In this document: piece after piece, positions 45,720 through 52,869 of the stretch | How the letters are laid out: the number at the start of each line of letters is the position of its first letter | Numbering within the stretch: the stretch's first letter is position 1 | Assembly: GCF_011405655.1 (NCBI RefSeq) | Contig: NZ_AP022829.1 | Location: forward strand, 310,001-374,000 | Length of the DNA stretch: 64,000 nucleotides | DNA from: Adlercreutzia hattorii | GTDB taxonomy: Bacteria; Actinomycetota; Coriobacteriia; Coriobacteriales; Eggerthellaceae | Direction: 5' to 3' | Translations under genes and position numbers: made by a program | Notes under the pieces: generated by a model | What the model was told of the DNA's origin: nothing | What the model saw: the letters and a program-made list of their open reading frames with translations, nothing else | Database searches by the model: none

Positions 45720-47621
45720 ATGCTCTCCGTTGACGTTGAGAAGCTGTATCCGGCGGCAAAGACCCTGGTGAAAGCTCGTGCGGCAAGCCGCATTCATGCC
45801 AAGGACGCCACGCTGTACGATTTCTCCCCCGAGGCGCAAGCGTGCGCGAGCGACTACATGGGATGGGTCGATCTGGCCACCAGCCCCTTGTGCGATATGG
45901 ACGCTATCCAGGCTTTCGCCGACGAGGTGGTGGAAGCGGGCCTCGACACCATTCTGCTCATCGGTCAGGGCGGTTCCACTCAGGCGCCCATGACCATCAC
46001 GAAATACAACAAACACGATTCCACTCGGGTGAAGTTCCGCACGCTGGATTCCGACTCGCCCGTGCGCGTGCGCGAGATGCTCACCATCTGCGATCCTCAT
46101 CGCACGCTGGTCATCATCTCCTCGAAGAGCGGCGGTACCATCGAGCCGCGCATGCTGCTGGAGGCCGTGCGCGCCTCCTTCGAGAAGGAGCTCGGCGAAC
46201 ATGTGGTGAAGCACCTGGTCGCCATCACCGACCCGGGTAGCGATCTCGATCGCCAAGCCCGCGAGGAGGGCTGGCGTGCCGTGTTCTCTGGCGAGCCCAC
46301 GGTGGGCGGCCGTTTCTCGGCGCTCTCCGTGTTCGGCCTGGTGCCGGCGGCGCTCACGGGCATCGATATGGAGGCCTTCATGGCCCACGCCCGCGAGGCC
46401 GAGGAGGCCTGTTCGGAAGACGCCATCGACAACCCGGCCATCAACCTTGCGGCGTTCCTCTACGACAACTACCTGAAGGGCCGCAACAAGTTCTCATTCC
46501 TTACCCCCAAGCGCGGGCGCGTGCTGGGTCTGTGGATCGAGCAGCTGGTGGCCGAGTCGCTGGGCAAGAACGGCGAGGGCATTCTGCCGAACATCGAGAT
46601 CGACTCGCTGCTGCTCACGGAAGACCCGGGCGATCGGTCCATCATCATGTACCAGACCCAGACCGACCTGTGGGACGAGCGCCGCAACTTCGAGATGAGC
46701 CTCGCTTACATCGACCCGGCCATCCCGCGGCTGAACTACCGCATCGACACCGTGGAGGAGCTGGCCGAGCACTTCGTCATGTGGGAGTACGCCATCGCTA
46801 TGTGCGGCTACCTCATGGGCGTGTGCCCCTTCGACCAGCCCGACGTGGCCTCCGCGAAGGCCGAGGTGCTCGACATCCTGAAGAACGGCCAGCCCGAACC
46901 CGACTTCACCGAGGTGTTCACGACCGATGTGGACATGGGTCGCGTGGAAGTGTCCTTCGCGCCCATGTTCGAGGGCTGCGAGGATTTGCACGAGGCGCTC
47001 TACGCGCTGCTGTCCTCCATCCAGCCCGGCGATTTCTTCGCGTTGAACGCCTTCCTGCCGTTCACGGGCGAGGGCCGGCGCGAGGCTATCGAGCAGATTC
47101 GCCACGGAGTGGCCGAATCCTTCGGCTGCGTGTCCTGCCTGGAAGTGGGGCCGCGCTACCTGCATTCCACGGGCCAGCTGCAGAAGGGCGGCCCGAACAT
47201 GGGCGTCTTCCTCATCCTGTCGGCCGACGAGTTGAAGGACATCTCGCTGCCCGAGGGGGCCTCGGCGCCCAGTCTCGGCGAGCTGGCGAAAGCCCAGGCC
47301 GCGGGCGACTTGGTGACGTTGGTCAAGCGCGGACGTCGCTGCGTGCACCTGCATCTGCCGGACAACTCCGGCGTGACGCTGCGCCAGCTGGCCCAGGTGA
47401 TCGACGACGTGATTGCCGACATCCTGACCGATCGCGCTTTGGCCGAAGCCGCTGCCATGGCCGAGGACGAAGAGCTGGCCGAGGCTACCGTGGTCGTGGA
47501 GGCCGCCGAAGCGAGTGAAACTGCCGTGGAAGCCGAGTTCGCCGAAGCGTCCCAGGACGCCGATGCTGAGGCCGTGGCCGCAGAAGTTGCCGCCACCGAG
47601 GGCGAGGCCAGCGAAGCGTAG
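45720..47621 (+). CDS. Phosphoglucose isomerase-like protein with acidic tail
   Basis: A 633-residue protein. The SIS-fold sugar isomerase core shows LLIGQGGSTQAPM, IISSKSGGTIEP and ITDPGSDLDRQAREEGW with FSGEPTVGGRFSALS, most like the isomerase half of transaldolase-PGI fusion enzymes, but no transaldolase domain is attached. It should interconvert glucose-6-P and fructose-6-P. The last 60 residues are a repetitive Ala/Glu extension similar in composition to the GrpE N-terminus. AAGAGGAG precedes the ATG at 45720. Confidence 0.85.
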   Translation: MLSVDVEKLYPAAKTLVKARAASRIHAKDATLYDFSPEAQACASDYMGWVDLATSPLCDMDAIQAFADEVVEAGLDTILLIGQGGSTQAPMTITKYNKHDSTRVKFRTLDSDSPVRVREMLTICDPHRTLVIISSKSGGTIEPRMLLEAVRASFEKELGEHVVKHLVAITDPGSDLDRQAREEGWRAVFSGEPTVGGRFSALSVFGLVPAALTGIDMEAFMAHAREAEEACSEDAIDNPAINLAAFLYDNYLKGRNKFSFLTPKRGRVLGLWIEQLVAESLGKNGEGILPNIEIDSLLLTEDPGDRSIIMYQTQTDLWDERRNFEMSLAYIDPAIPRLNYRIDTVEELAEHFVMWEYAIAMCGYLMGVCPFDQPDVASAKAEVLDILKNGQPEPDFTEVFTTDVDMGRVEVSFAPMFEGCEDLHEALYALLSSIQPGDFFALNAFLPFTGEGRREAIEQIRHGVAESFGCVSCLEVGPRYLHSTGQLQKGGPNMGVFLILSADELKDISLPEGASAPSLGELAKAQAAGDLVTLVKRGRRCVHLHLPDNSGVTLRQLAQVIDDVIADILTDRALAEAAAMAEDEELAEATVVVEAAEASETAVEAEFAEASQDADAEAVAAEVAATEGEASEA

Positions 47622-47680
47622 GCGTTCCCCGCATCCTCTCAAATGGGCAATTCATCCTGATGAAGTGAGGTTGATTCCCG

Positions 47681-47709
47681 TTGAAAGTCGCGTTGTATTA
47701 CACTACACT
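47681..47709 (+). promoter_or_regulatory. Promoter of toxin copy A
   Basis: TTGAAA at 47681-47686 and TACACT at 47704-47709, separated by exactly 17 bases, 47 bases before the small toxin-like reading frame. Copy B has the same arrangement. Confidence 0.6.
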
Positions 47710-47756
47710 TGCGCGCACGGACGAGCGGACTGCTTCTTTCGTCGAAGGGAGCAGCT

Positions 47757-47840
47757 ATGTACGTAAGCTGGATGGAACTCCTCACGTTTTGTTTGGTGAT
47801 CGTAGCGGTGATCGATTTGACCGCGCGCTTGCGGCAGTAG
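47757..47840 (+). CDS. 27-residue hydrophobic peptide, putative type I (holin-like) toxin, copy A
   Basis: MYVSWMELLTF, a hydrophobic core CLVIVAVIDL and a basic end TARLRQ make a single-helix membrane peptide like the putative holin-like toxins (TxpA/BsrG/Fst-like) of type I systems. GAAGGGAG lies eight bases before the ATG, and a promoter with 17-base spacing precedes it. The identical peptide is encoded in copy B at 50922, with one synonymous change, so purifying selection or recent duplication has kept it. A convergent antisense RNA overlaps the 3' part of the transcript. Such peptides depolarise the membrane when not silenced. Toxicity here is inference. Confidence 0.7.
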   Translation: MYVSWMELLTFCLVIVAVIDLTARLRQ

Positions 47841-47856
47841 CCGCGCGGGCGACAAT

Positions 47857-47951
47857 GAAAAAGCCGCCCCTCGCATAGGAAGAACGGCTCTTCATCACAT
47901 TAGAACAGGTAATGTGAAGCAGTCGTGCCCGAATGCAGCGGGCCTCCGCTT
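47857..47951 (-). ncRNA. Antisense antitoxin RNA, copy A
   Basis: On the minus strand, TTGCCT (47981-47986) and TATACT (47958-47963) are 17 bases apart; transcription would start near 47951 and run towards the toxin gene. Hairpins: GCCCG/CGGGC (47927-47943, seven-base loop), TCACATTA/TAATGTGA (47895-47917, loop GAACAGG on the plus strand), then a terminator at 47857-47889 with eight base pairs including two G-U pairs and a T-run. The G-U pairs exist only on this strand, which fixes the terminator direction. Confidence 0.6.
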
Positions 47952-47997
47952 GTCCGTAGTATATCGCGCTAAAGGGCCCAAGGCAAGGGAGCGGTTT

Positions 47998-50490
47998 ATG
48001 ATTGATGCGGTCGATATTCATGTGAAGGGCATTGTGCAAGGAGTGGGGTTTCGCCCCTTCGTTTACCGGATGGCGAAGAAGTACCTCATCAACGGCTGGG
48101 TGCTGAACGCTGCCGATGGCGTGTACATTCATGCCGAGGGCGAGAGCAAGCTGGTGGACGAGTTCATCATGGAGCTCTCGGACAATCCTCCGGCCGCGTC
48201 CCGCGTAGAGGAGATTGACATCAAGGAAGTGCCCCTGGAGGACTTCGACAGCTTCGAGATCCGCTTTTCCGACGATGATGCCGTAGAAGAGACGACGCTC
48301 GTCTCGCCCGAGCTTGCCACGTGCGAGGACTGCGTGCGCGAGCTGTTCAACCCCAACGATCGCCGCTACCGGTATCCGTTCATCAACTGCACGAACTGCG
48401 GGCCGCGCTTCACCATCATCGACCACTTGCCCTATGATCGGGTGGCGACGTCCATGGCGGCCTTCCCCATGTGCGAGAAGTGCGCCGCCGAGTACGCCGA
48501 TCCGCTCGACCGCCGCTTCCACGCCCAGCCCGATGCCTGCTTCGAATGCGGCCCTTCGGTGACGTGGAGCGTTGGGACTGACGATGATAAGCTCGTCGGT
48601 AAGACGCGCGAGGAGTCGGATGCCATTTTCGCGGCGGCGGTGGAGATGCTCATGGAAGGGAAGATTTTGGCCGTGAAGGGGCTGGGAGGCTTTCATCTCG
48701 TGTGCGATGCGAACAATGCCGATGCTGTGGCCGAGTTGCGCCGGCGCAAGCGACGCGACGGGAAGGCCCTGGCGGTCATGGCGCCGACGGTGGCTGCAGT
48801 CCGGGCGCTGTGCTTCGTGAGCGAGGAGGAGGAAGCGGTGCTCACCGGGGCGTCGCGGCCCATCGTGCTCTTGCGCAAGCGCCCCGACGGGGCCATCGGG
48901 GCCGGCGTGGCCGACAGGCTTTCCGAGCTGGGTGTCATGGTTCCCTACACGCCGGTGCAGCATCTGCTTATGCACGATTTCGCGGAGGCTTGGGAGGCGG
49001 CGCATCCTGAAGAGGCGGCCGCGGCCTGCGCCCCCGGCACGCCTGTGCCGCTTTTGGTGATGACCTCGGGTAACGTGCATGACGAGCCCATCTGCATCGC
49101 CGACGAGGAGGCCCGCGAGAAGCTGGCCAGCATCGCCGATGCCTTTTTGGGGAACAATCGCCCCATCCTCACGCGCTTCGACGATTCGGTCGTGCGGCTG
49201 ATCCAGGTGGATGAGGTCGACGAGAAGCCCGGGTACGCCATCCAGTTCCTGCGCCGGGCGCGGGGTTATGCGCCCGTGCCCGTGTCGGTGGCGGCCGAGG
49301 GCGCTGCGCCTGCCGAGGGCGTCATTTTCGCCGCCGGCCCTGAACAGAAGAACACCTTCACGCTGCTGCGCGGCACCGACGGCTTCGTATCCCAGCACAT
49401 CGGAGACGTGGAAAACGCCGAGACCTACGACGCGTGGTTGGCCACGAAGGATCGCTTCGAGAGCCTCTTCGAAATGGAGCCTGCGGCGGTGGCATGCGAC
49501 TTGCACCCCGAGTACCTGACGAGCAAATGGGCCCACCATCAGGGGCTTCCCGTAACTGAAGTGCAGCATCACCACGCCCATATTGTGTCGGTCATGGCCG
49601 AGCACGGGCTGACCGACGCAGTCTGCGGCATCGCCTTCGACGGCACGGGCTATGGCGTGGATGGGGCCATCTGGGGAGGCGAGGTGCTGCTGGCCAACCG
49701 CTCCAATTTCGAGCGCTTCGCCAACTTCGCCTACGTGCCCATGCCTGGAGGAGCTGCGGCCATCAAGCATCCGCTGCGCATGGCCTATGGCGTGCTGTGG
49801 GCCTACGACCTGCTGGAACATCCAGCTGCCGCGGTGGCTTTGGCGCCTCTGGGCGATGAGGCCGAGGTGTGCGACACCATGATCGAGCGCGGGCTGAACA
49901 CGCCCATGACGTCCTCGGTCGGGCGCCTGTTCGACGCGGCCAGCGCTCTGCTGGGCATTTGCACGGAGCCGAGCTACGAGGGCGAGGGTGCCATCCTTTT
50001 GGAGGCAGCCATGGAAACGGCGGGGGCCGATGAGCCCGGCGCCGCTGCCGCCGAGGGAGCGGCCGGTGTGGTGCCCGATGACGATCTGGCGGCCCGCGAG
50101 CGCTATGCCGTGACGGCCGAGAAGAACACCGCCACCGAAACGAGCACGGCCGAGGACACGTCGGTTATTCTGTTGGATGCCGAAGCCACCTTCCACGCGC
50201 TTTTAGACGATCTGGAAGCGGGCGTGCCCGTGTCGGTCATCGGGCGGCGTTTCCACGACGCTATGGTGAGCGCCATTGTGATGAGCGCCGAGCTGGTGCG
50301 GGCGCTGTACGGCATCGCTACCGTGGCGCTGTCGGGTGGCGTGTTCATGAACCGGTACCTGACCGAGCACGTGCTGGCCGATTTGGCCGCTGCCGGCTTT
50401 ACGGCCGCCATCAACCGCGACCTGCCCCCCAACGACGGTTGCATCAGCCTGGGCCAAGCCGTGGTGGCTTCCGCTCGTTCGGGCGAGTAG
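47998..50490 (+). CDS. hypF: Carbamoyltransferase HypF
   Basis: An 830-residue protein that starts cyanide ligand synthesis for [NiFe]-hydrogenase from carbamoyl phosphate. Order: acylphosphatase domain (1-90, VKGIVQGVGFRPFVYRMA), two zinc fingers (CEDC...CTNCGPRF and CEKC...CFECGP), a YrdC-like domain (LAVKGLGGFHLVCDA, VMTSGNVHDEP) and a Kae1-like transferase domain (VQHHHAHIVSVMAEHG, FDGTGYGVDG, LSGGVFMNRYL). It carries Ala/Glu-rich insertions before FHALLDDL. The ATG at 47998 follows AAGGGAG. The antitoxin promoter of repeat A lies in its leader. Confidence 0.96.
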   Translation: MIDAVDIHVKGIVQGVGFRPFVYRMAKKYLINGWVLNAADGVYIHAEGESKLVDEFIMELSDNPPAASRVEEIDIKEVPLEDFDSFEIRFSDDDAVEETTLVSPELATCEDCVRELFNPNDRRYRYPFINCTNCGPRFTIIDHLPYDRVATSMAAFPMCEKCAAEYADPLDRRFHAQPDACFECGPSVTWSVGTDDDKLVGKTREESDAIFAAAVEMLMEGKILAVKGLGGFHLVCDANNADAVAELRRRKRRDGKALAVMAPTVAAVRALCFVSEEEEAVLTGASRPIVLLRKRPDGAIGAGVADRLSELGVMVPYTPVQHLLMHDFAEAWEAAHPEEAAAACAPGTPVPLLVMTSGNVHDEPICIADEEAREKLASIADAFLGNNRPILTRFDDSVVRLIQVDEVDEKPGYAIQFLRRARGYAPVPVSVAAEGAAPAEGVIFAAGPEQKNTFTLLRGTDGFVSQHIGDVENAETYDAWLATKDRFESLFEMEPAAVACDLHPEYLTSKWAHHQGLPVTEVQHHHAHIVSVMAEHGLTDAVCGIAFDGTGYGVDGAIWGGEVLLANRSNFERFANFAYVPMPGGAAAIKHPLRMAYGVLWAYDLLEHPAAAVALAPLGDEAEVCDTMIERGLNTPMTSSVGRLFDAASALLGICTEPSYEGEGAILLEAAMETAGADEPGAAAAEGAAGVVPDDDLAARERYAVTAEKNTATETSTAEDTSVILLDAEATFHALLDDLEAGVPVSVIGRRFHDAMVSAIVMSAELVRALYGIATVALSGGVFMNRYLTEHVLADLAAAGFTAAINRDLPPNDGCISLGQAVVASARSGE

Positions 50491-50571
50491 GGCGCCTCTC
50501 GAAACCTCGCCGACTTCCTTGGGCGAACCTGCGACAATGGAGCATTGAGAGACGAATCGAAGGAGCAGCGT

Positions 50572-50820
50572 ATGTGCTTGGCAATTCCGGCGAAGGTGGC
50601 GGCCCTGGAAGAGGGGAACTTGGCCACCGTTGACATTTTGGGTGTGACCCGCGAGATTTCCGTCGACCTGACGCCCCAGGCGCAGGTGGGCGACTACGTG
50701 CTCGTGCACGCCGGCTTCGCCATCGAGGTGGTGGACGAGCAGTTCGCCCTAGAGACCATCGAGCTGGTGAAGCAATTCCCCGAACTGGCCGATTTGAACG
50801 AGGCTCCCACGCCGGCCTAA
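50572..50820 (+). CDS. hypC: Hydrogenase maturation chaperone HypC
   Basis: An 82-residue HypC/HupF protein. The N-terminus MCLAIPAKV holds the essential Cys 2, which with HypD carries the Fe(CN)2CO unit to the hydrogenase large subunit. The beta-barrel core follows (VDILGVTREISVDLTPQAQVGDYVLVHAGFA in pieces). AAGGAG precedes the ATG at 50572. It is 81 bases after hypF. Repeat B separates it from hypD, which normally follows directly. Confidence 0.96.
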   Translation: MCLAIPAKVAALEEGNLATVDILGVTREISVDLTPQAQVGDYVLVHAGFAIEVVDEQFALETIELVKQFPELADLNEAPTPA

Positions 50821-50846
50821 GGAGCGAAAACAGTGCATTTTGCCTG

Positions 50847-50875
50847 TTGAATCCGCCCGTGTATTACACTAGACT
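50847..50875 (+). promoter_or_regulatory. Promoter of toxin copy B
   Basis: TTGAAT at 50847-50852 and TAGACT at 50870-50875, separated by 17 bases, at the same distance from the peptide start as in copy A. The minus-35 box lies just outside the repeat, yet its position is kept. Confidence 0.6.
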
Positions 50876-50921
50876 GACCGCACGGACGAGCGGACTGCTT
50901 CTTTCGTCGAAGGGAGCAGCT

Positions 50922-51005
50922 ATGTACGTAAGCTGGATGGAACTCCTCACGTTTTGTTTGGTGATCGTAGCGGTGATCGATTTGACCGCGCGTTTGCGGC
51001 AGTAG
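50922..51005 (+). CDS. 27-residue hydrophobic peptide, putative type I (holin-like) toxin, copy B
   Basis: Encodes the same peptide as copy A (MYVSWMELLTF start, TARLRQ end), differing by one synonymous base. GAAGGGAG lies eight bases before the ATG. The frame is too short for standard gene calling. Its transcript would overlap the convergent RNA at 51022-51116. Confidence 0.7.
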   Translation: MYVSWMELLTFCLVIVAVIDLTARLRQ

Positions 51006-51021
51006 CCGCGCGGGCGGCAAT

Positions 51022-51116
51022 GAAAAAGCCGCCCCTCGCATAGGAAGAACGGCTCTTCATCACATTAATAGGAGTAATGTGAAGCAGTCGTGCCCGGTGC
51101 CACGGGCATTCCGCTT
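51022..51116 (-). ncRNA. Antisense antitoxin RNA, copy B
   Basis: Minus-strand promoter TTGCAA (51146-51151), 17-base spacer, TAGAAT (51123-51128); start expected near 51116. Stems match copy A (GCCCG/CGGGC and TCACATTA/TAATGTGA), but the loops differ (GTGCCA instead of AATGCAG, ATAGGAG instead of GAACAGG). The terminator with the AGCCG/CGGCT stem and T-run is the same. The minus-35 box lies within the hypD leader, three bases before its start codon. Confidence 0.6.
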
Positions 51117-51153
51117 GTCCGTATTCTACACCCTTGAAGGAGTGGTTGCAAGA

Positions 51154-52245
51154 ATGGACGCCATGCAGCAAGAACTGAAGGCATTCAAGGATCCGGCGTT
51201 GGCGCGGGGGCTCATTGAGTCCATTCAAGCGCTGGCCCCGGAGTCTGCTACGCTGATGGAAGTGTGCGGCACCCACACCGTGGCCATTGCGCGCAACGGC
51301 ATTCGCGGTCTTATGCCCGAGGGGGTTCGTCTGGCGTCGGGCCCTGGATGTCCGGTGTGCGTGACGAGCAACCACGACATCGACAAGGTAATCGCGCTGG
51401 CCCGCGTGCCGGAAGTGACCATCGCAACCTTCGGCGACATGACCCGCGTGCCCGGCTCCACGTCCAGCCTGCTGGCCGAGCAGGCGGCGGGACGCGCGGT
51501 GGAAATCGTTTACTCGCCGCTGGATGCCCTGCGCCTGGCGCAGGAGAACCCCACGCGGCAGATCGTCTTCGTCGGTGTGGGCTTCGAAACCACCACGCCG
51601 CTGGTGGCTATGGCCATCAAGCGGGCGCGCGCCATGGGGCTCACAAACTTCACCGTGTACGGCGCCCACAAGAACATGCCCGGGGCGCTGGAAGTCATCA
51701 TCAACGACCCGGCGCTGAAGCTGGATGCGCTCATTCTGCCGGGGCACGTGTCCACTATCATCGGCGCGGAGCCCTATCGCTTCCTGGCCGAGAAGTACGG
51801 CATCCCCGGCGTTATCACCGGGTTCGAGCCGGTGGACGTGCTGCAGGGCATCGCCATGATCATGCGCCAGCTGCACGAGGGTCGCGCCGACATCGAGATC
51901 GCCTATGCCCGCGGCGTGATGCCCGAGGGCAACCCGGTGGCGCTCGCCGCCATCGACGAGGTGTTCGAGACCTGCGCGGCCACCTGGCGCGGCTTGGGCG
52001 AGATTCCTGGCAGCGGCTACCGCATTCGCGACGAGTTCGCCGAGTTCGACGCCATGCGCCGTTTTCAGCCCGACGTGGAAGAGGTGCGCGAGCACAAAGG
52101 CTGCCGCTGCGGGGACGTGCTCCGCGGCATCATGGCGCCGAGCGAGTGCCCGCTGTTCCGGAAGGTTTGCACGCCGGAGAACCCCGTGGGCCCCTGTATG
52201 GTCTCCAGTGAGGGCAGCTGCGCGGCATATTATCGGTATTACTAG
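51154..52245 (+). CDS. hypD: Hydrogenase maturation protein HypD
   Basis: A 363-residue iron-sulfur scaffold on which, with HypC, the Fe(CN)2CO group is assembled. It shows MEVCGTHTVAIARNGIR, SGPGCPVCVT, FVGVGFETTTP, TGFEPVDVLQGI and the C-terminal [4Fe-4S] cysteines in CRCGDVLRGIMAPSECPLF and PVGPCMVSSEGSCAAYY. AAGGAG lies 11 bases before the ATG at 51154, a longer spacing than normal; M at 51163 is an alternative. The antitoxin promoter of repeat B overlaps the leader. Confidence 0.95.
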   Translation: MDAMQQELKAFKDPALARGLIESIQALAPESATLMEVCGTHTVAIARNGIRGLMPEGVRLASGPGCPVCVTSNHDIDKVIALARVPEVTIATFGDMTRVPGSTSSLLAEQAAGRAVEIVYSPLDALRLAQENPTRQIVFVGVGFETTTPLVAMAIKRARAMGLTNFTVYGAHKNMPGALEVIINDPALKLDALILPGHVSTIIGAEPYRFLAEKYGIPGVITGFEPVDVLQGIAMIMRQLHEGRADIEIAYARGVMPEGNPVALAAIDEVFETCAATWRGLGEIPGSGYRIRDEFAEFDAMRRFQPDVEEVREHKGCRCGDVLRGIMAPSECPLFRKVCTPENPVGPCMVSSEGSCAAYYRYY

Positions 52246-52356
52246 ATAGAGGTTCCGTTCGCCCTGGCGGGACGAGCGGACGAGCCGATGCTGCAGGTGC
52301 GATTGCGATTGCACAGTCGCAACCTCGCTGATTTTCTTGGGCGAACCCGGGATGAG

Positions 52357-52659
52357 ATGAAGATGGAACAGAAAAGTCACTACATGTACGTGTTGGAATG
52401 CGCCGACGGCTCGCTGTACACGGGCTATGCCGTGGATGTGCAGGCACGGCTGGCGGCGCACAACGCTGGCAAGGGAGCGAAGTACACTCGCGCCCGGCTG
52501 CCGGTGAGCTTGCTTGCCTATGCCGAGTTTGCCAGCAAACATGATGCCATGCATGCGGAATACGTCTTCAAGCAGCTTTCCCGCAACGAGAAGGATGCCC
52601 TGCTCGCCTCCGCCTCGCATTCCAGTTTCGAAGAGGCCTTGAAAAACATACTCACCTGA
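52357..52659 (+). CDS. GIY-YIG nuclease-domain protein (YhbQ-like)
   Basis: A 100-residue single-domain protein of the UPF0213/YhbQ type. The GIY-YIG core is [20 protein letters not shown] with the usual spacing, followed by [17 protein letters not shown] and a helical end. Members are structure-specific nucleases or DNA repair factors with unclear roles. The start is either ATG 52357 or ATG 52363; the open frame reaches further upstream without support. Confidence 0.87.
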   Translation: MKMEQKSHYMYVLECADGSLYTGYAVDVQARLAAHNAGKGAKYTRARLPVSLLAYAEFASKHDAMHAEYVFKQLSRNEKDALLASASHSSFEEALKNILT

Positions 52660-52724
52660 CATCGCTTAACGGGCGCGACCTAGAAGAAGCAGCAAGTCGC
52701 ATCGCTTTCGAATCTGGTGGCAAA

Positions 52725-52844
52725 TGCCAGTTCGACCCCGAAATGGTAAGAGGGGGGAGACCATTTCGGCTATGAAGTGGCACTTTCTGGCCATTTCGGC
52801 CTTCAACTGGCAGGGCGGTACGCCATTTCGGGGTCGAAGTGGCA
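52725..52844. repeat. Cluster of four related 22-bp palindromic repeat units
   Basis: Units starting CCATTTCGG and ending TGGCA lie at 52761, 52791 and 52823 in one orientation, and one at 52725 in the opposite one. The outer two (52725-52746 and 52823-52844) are inverted copies with one mismatch. Spacers are 8-14 bases. The cluster sits between the convergent GIY-YIG and helicase-like genes. Confidence 0.75.
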
Positions 52845-52869
52845 TCTGCCCCTTGAATTTTGAAGATAC

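Larger units (their letters stand above)
47695..47958. repeat. Long direct repeat, copy A (type I toxin-antitoxin cassette)
   Basis: About 264 bases nearly identical to 50861-51123. Differences concentrate in the first 25 bases and in two hairpin loops of the antisense RNA. The repeats have the same orientation and enclose hypF and hypC. Confidence 0.95.
50861..51123. repeat. Long direct repeat, copy B (type I toxin-antitoxin cassette)
   Basis: About 263 bases, matching copy A at 47695-47958 in the same orientation. It interrupts the hypC-hypD pair; apart from the toxin frame the 333-base interval holds no other gene. Confidence 0.95.

Noticed and set aside
47695-51123. Insertion sequences or a composite transposon around hypFC
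   Set aside because: The repeats contain no transposase, terminal inverted repeats or target duplications; they carry a short peptide and an antisense RNA instead.
52725-52844. CRISPR array
   Set aside because: Only four imperfect, partly inverted 22-bp units with 8-14 base gaps and no cas genes; the units are palindromic repeats.
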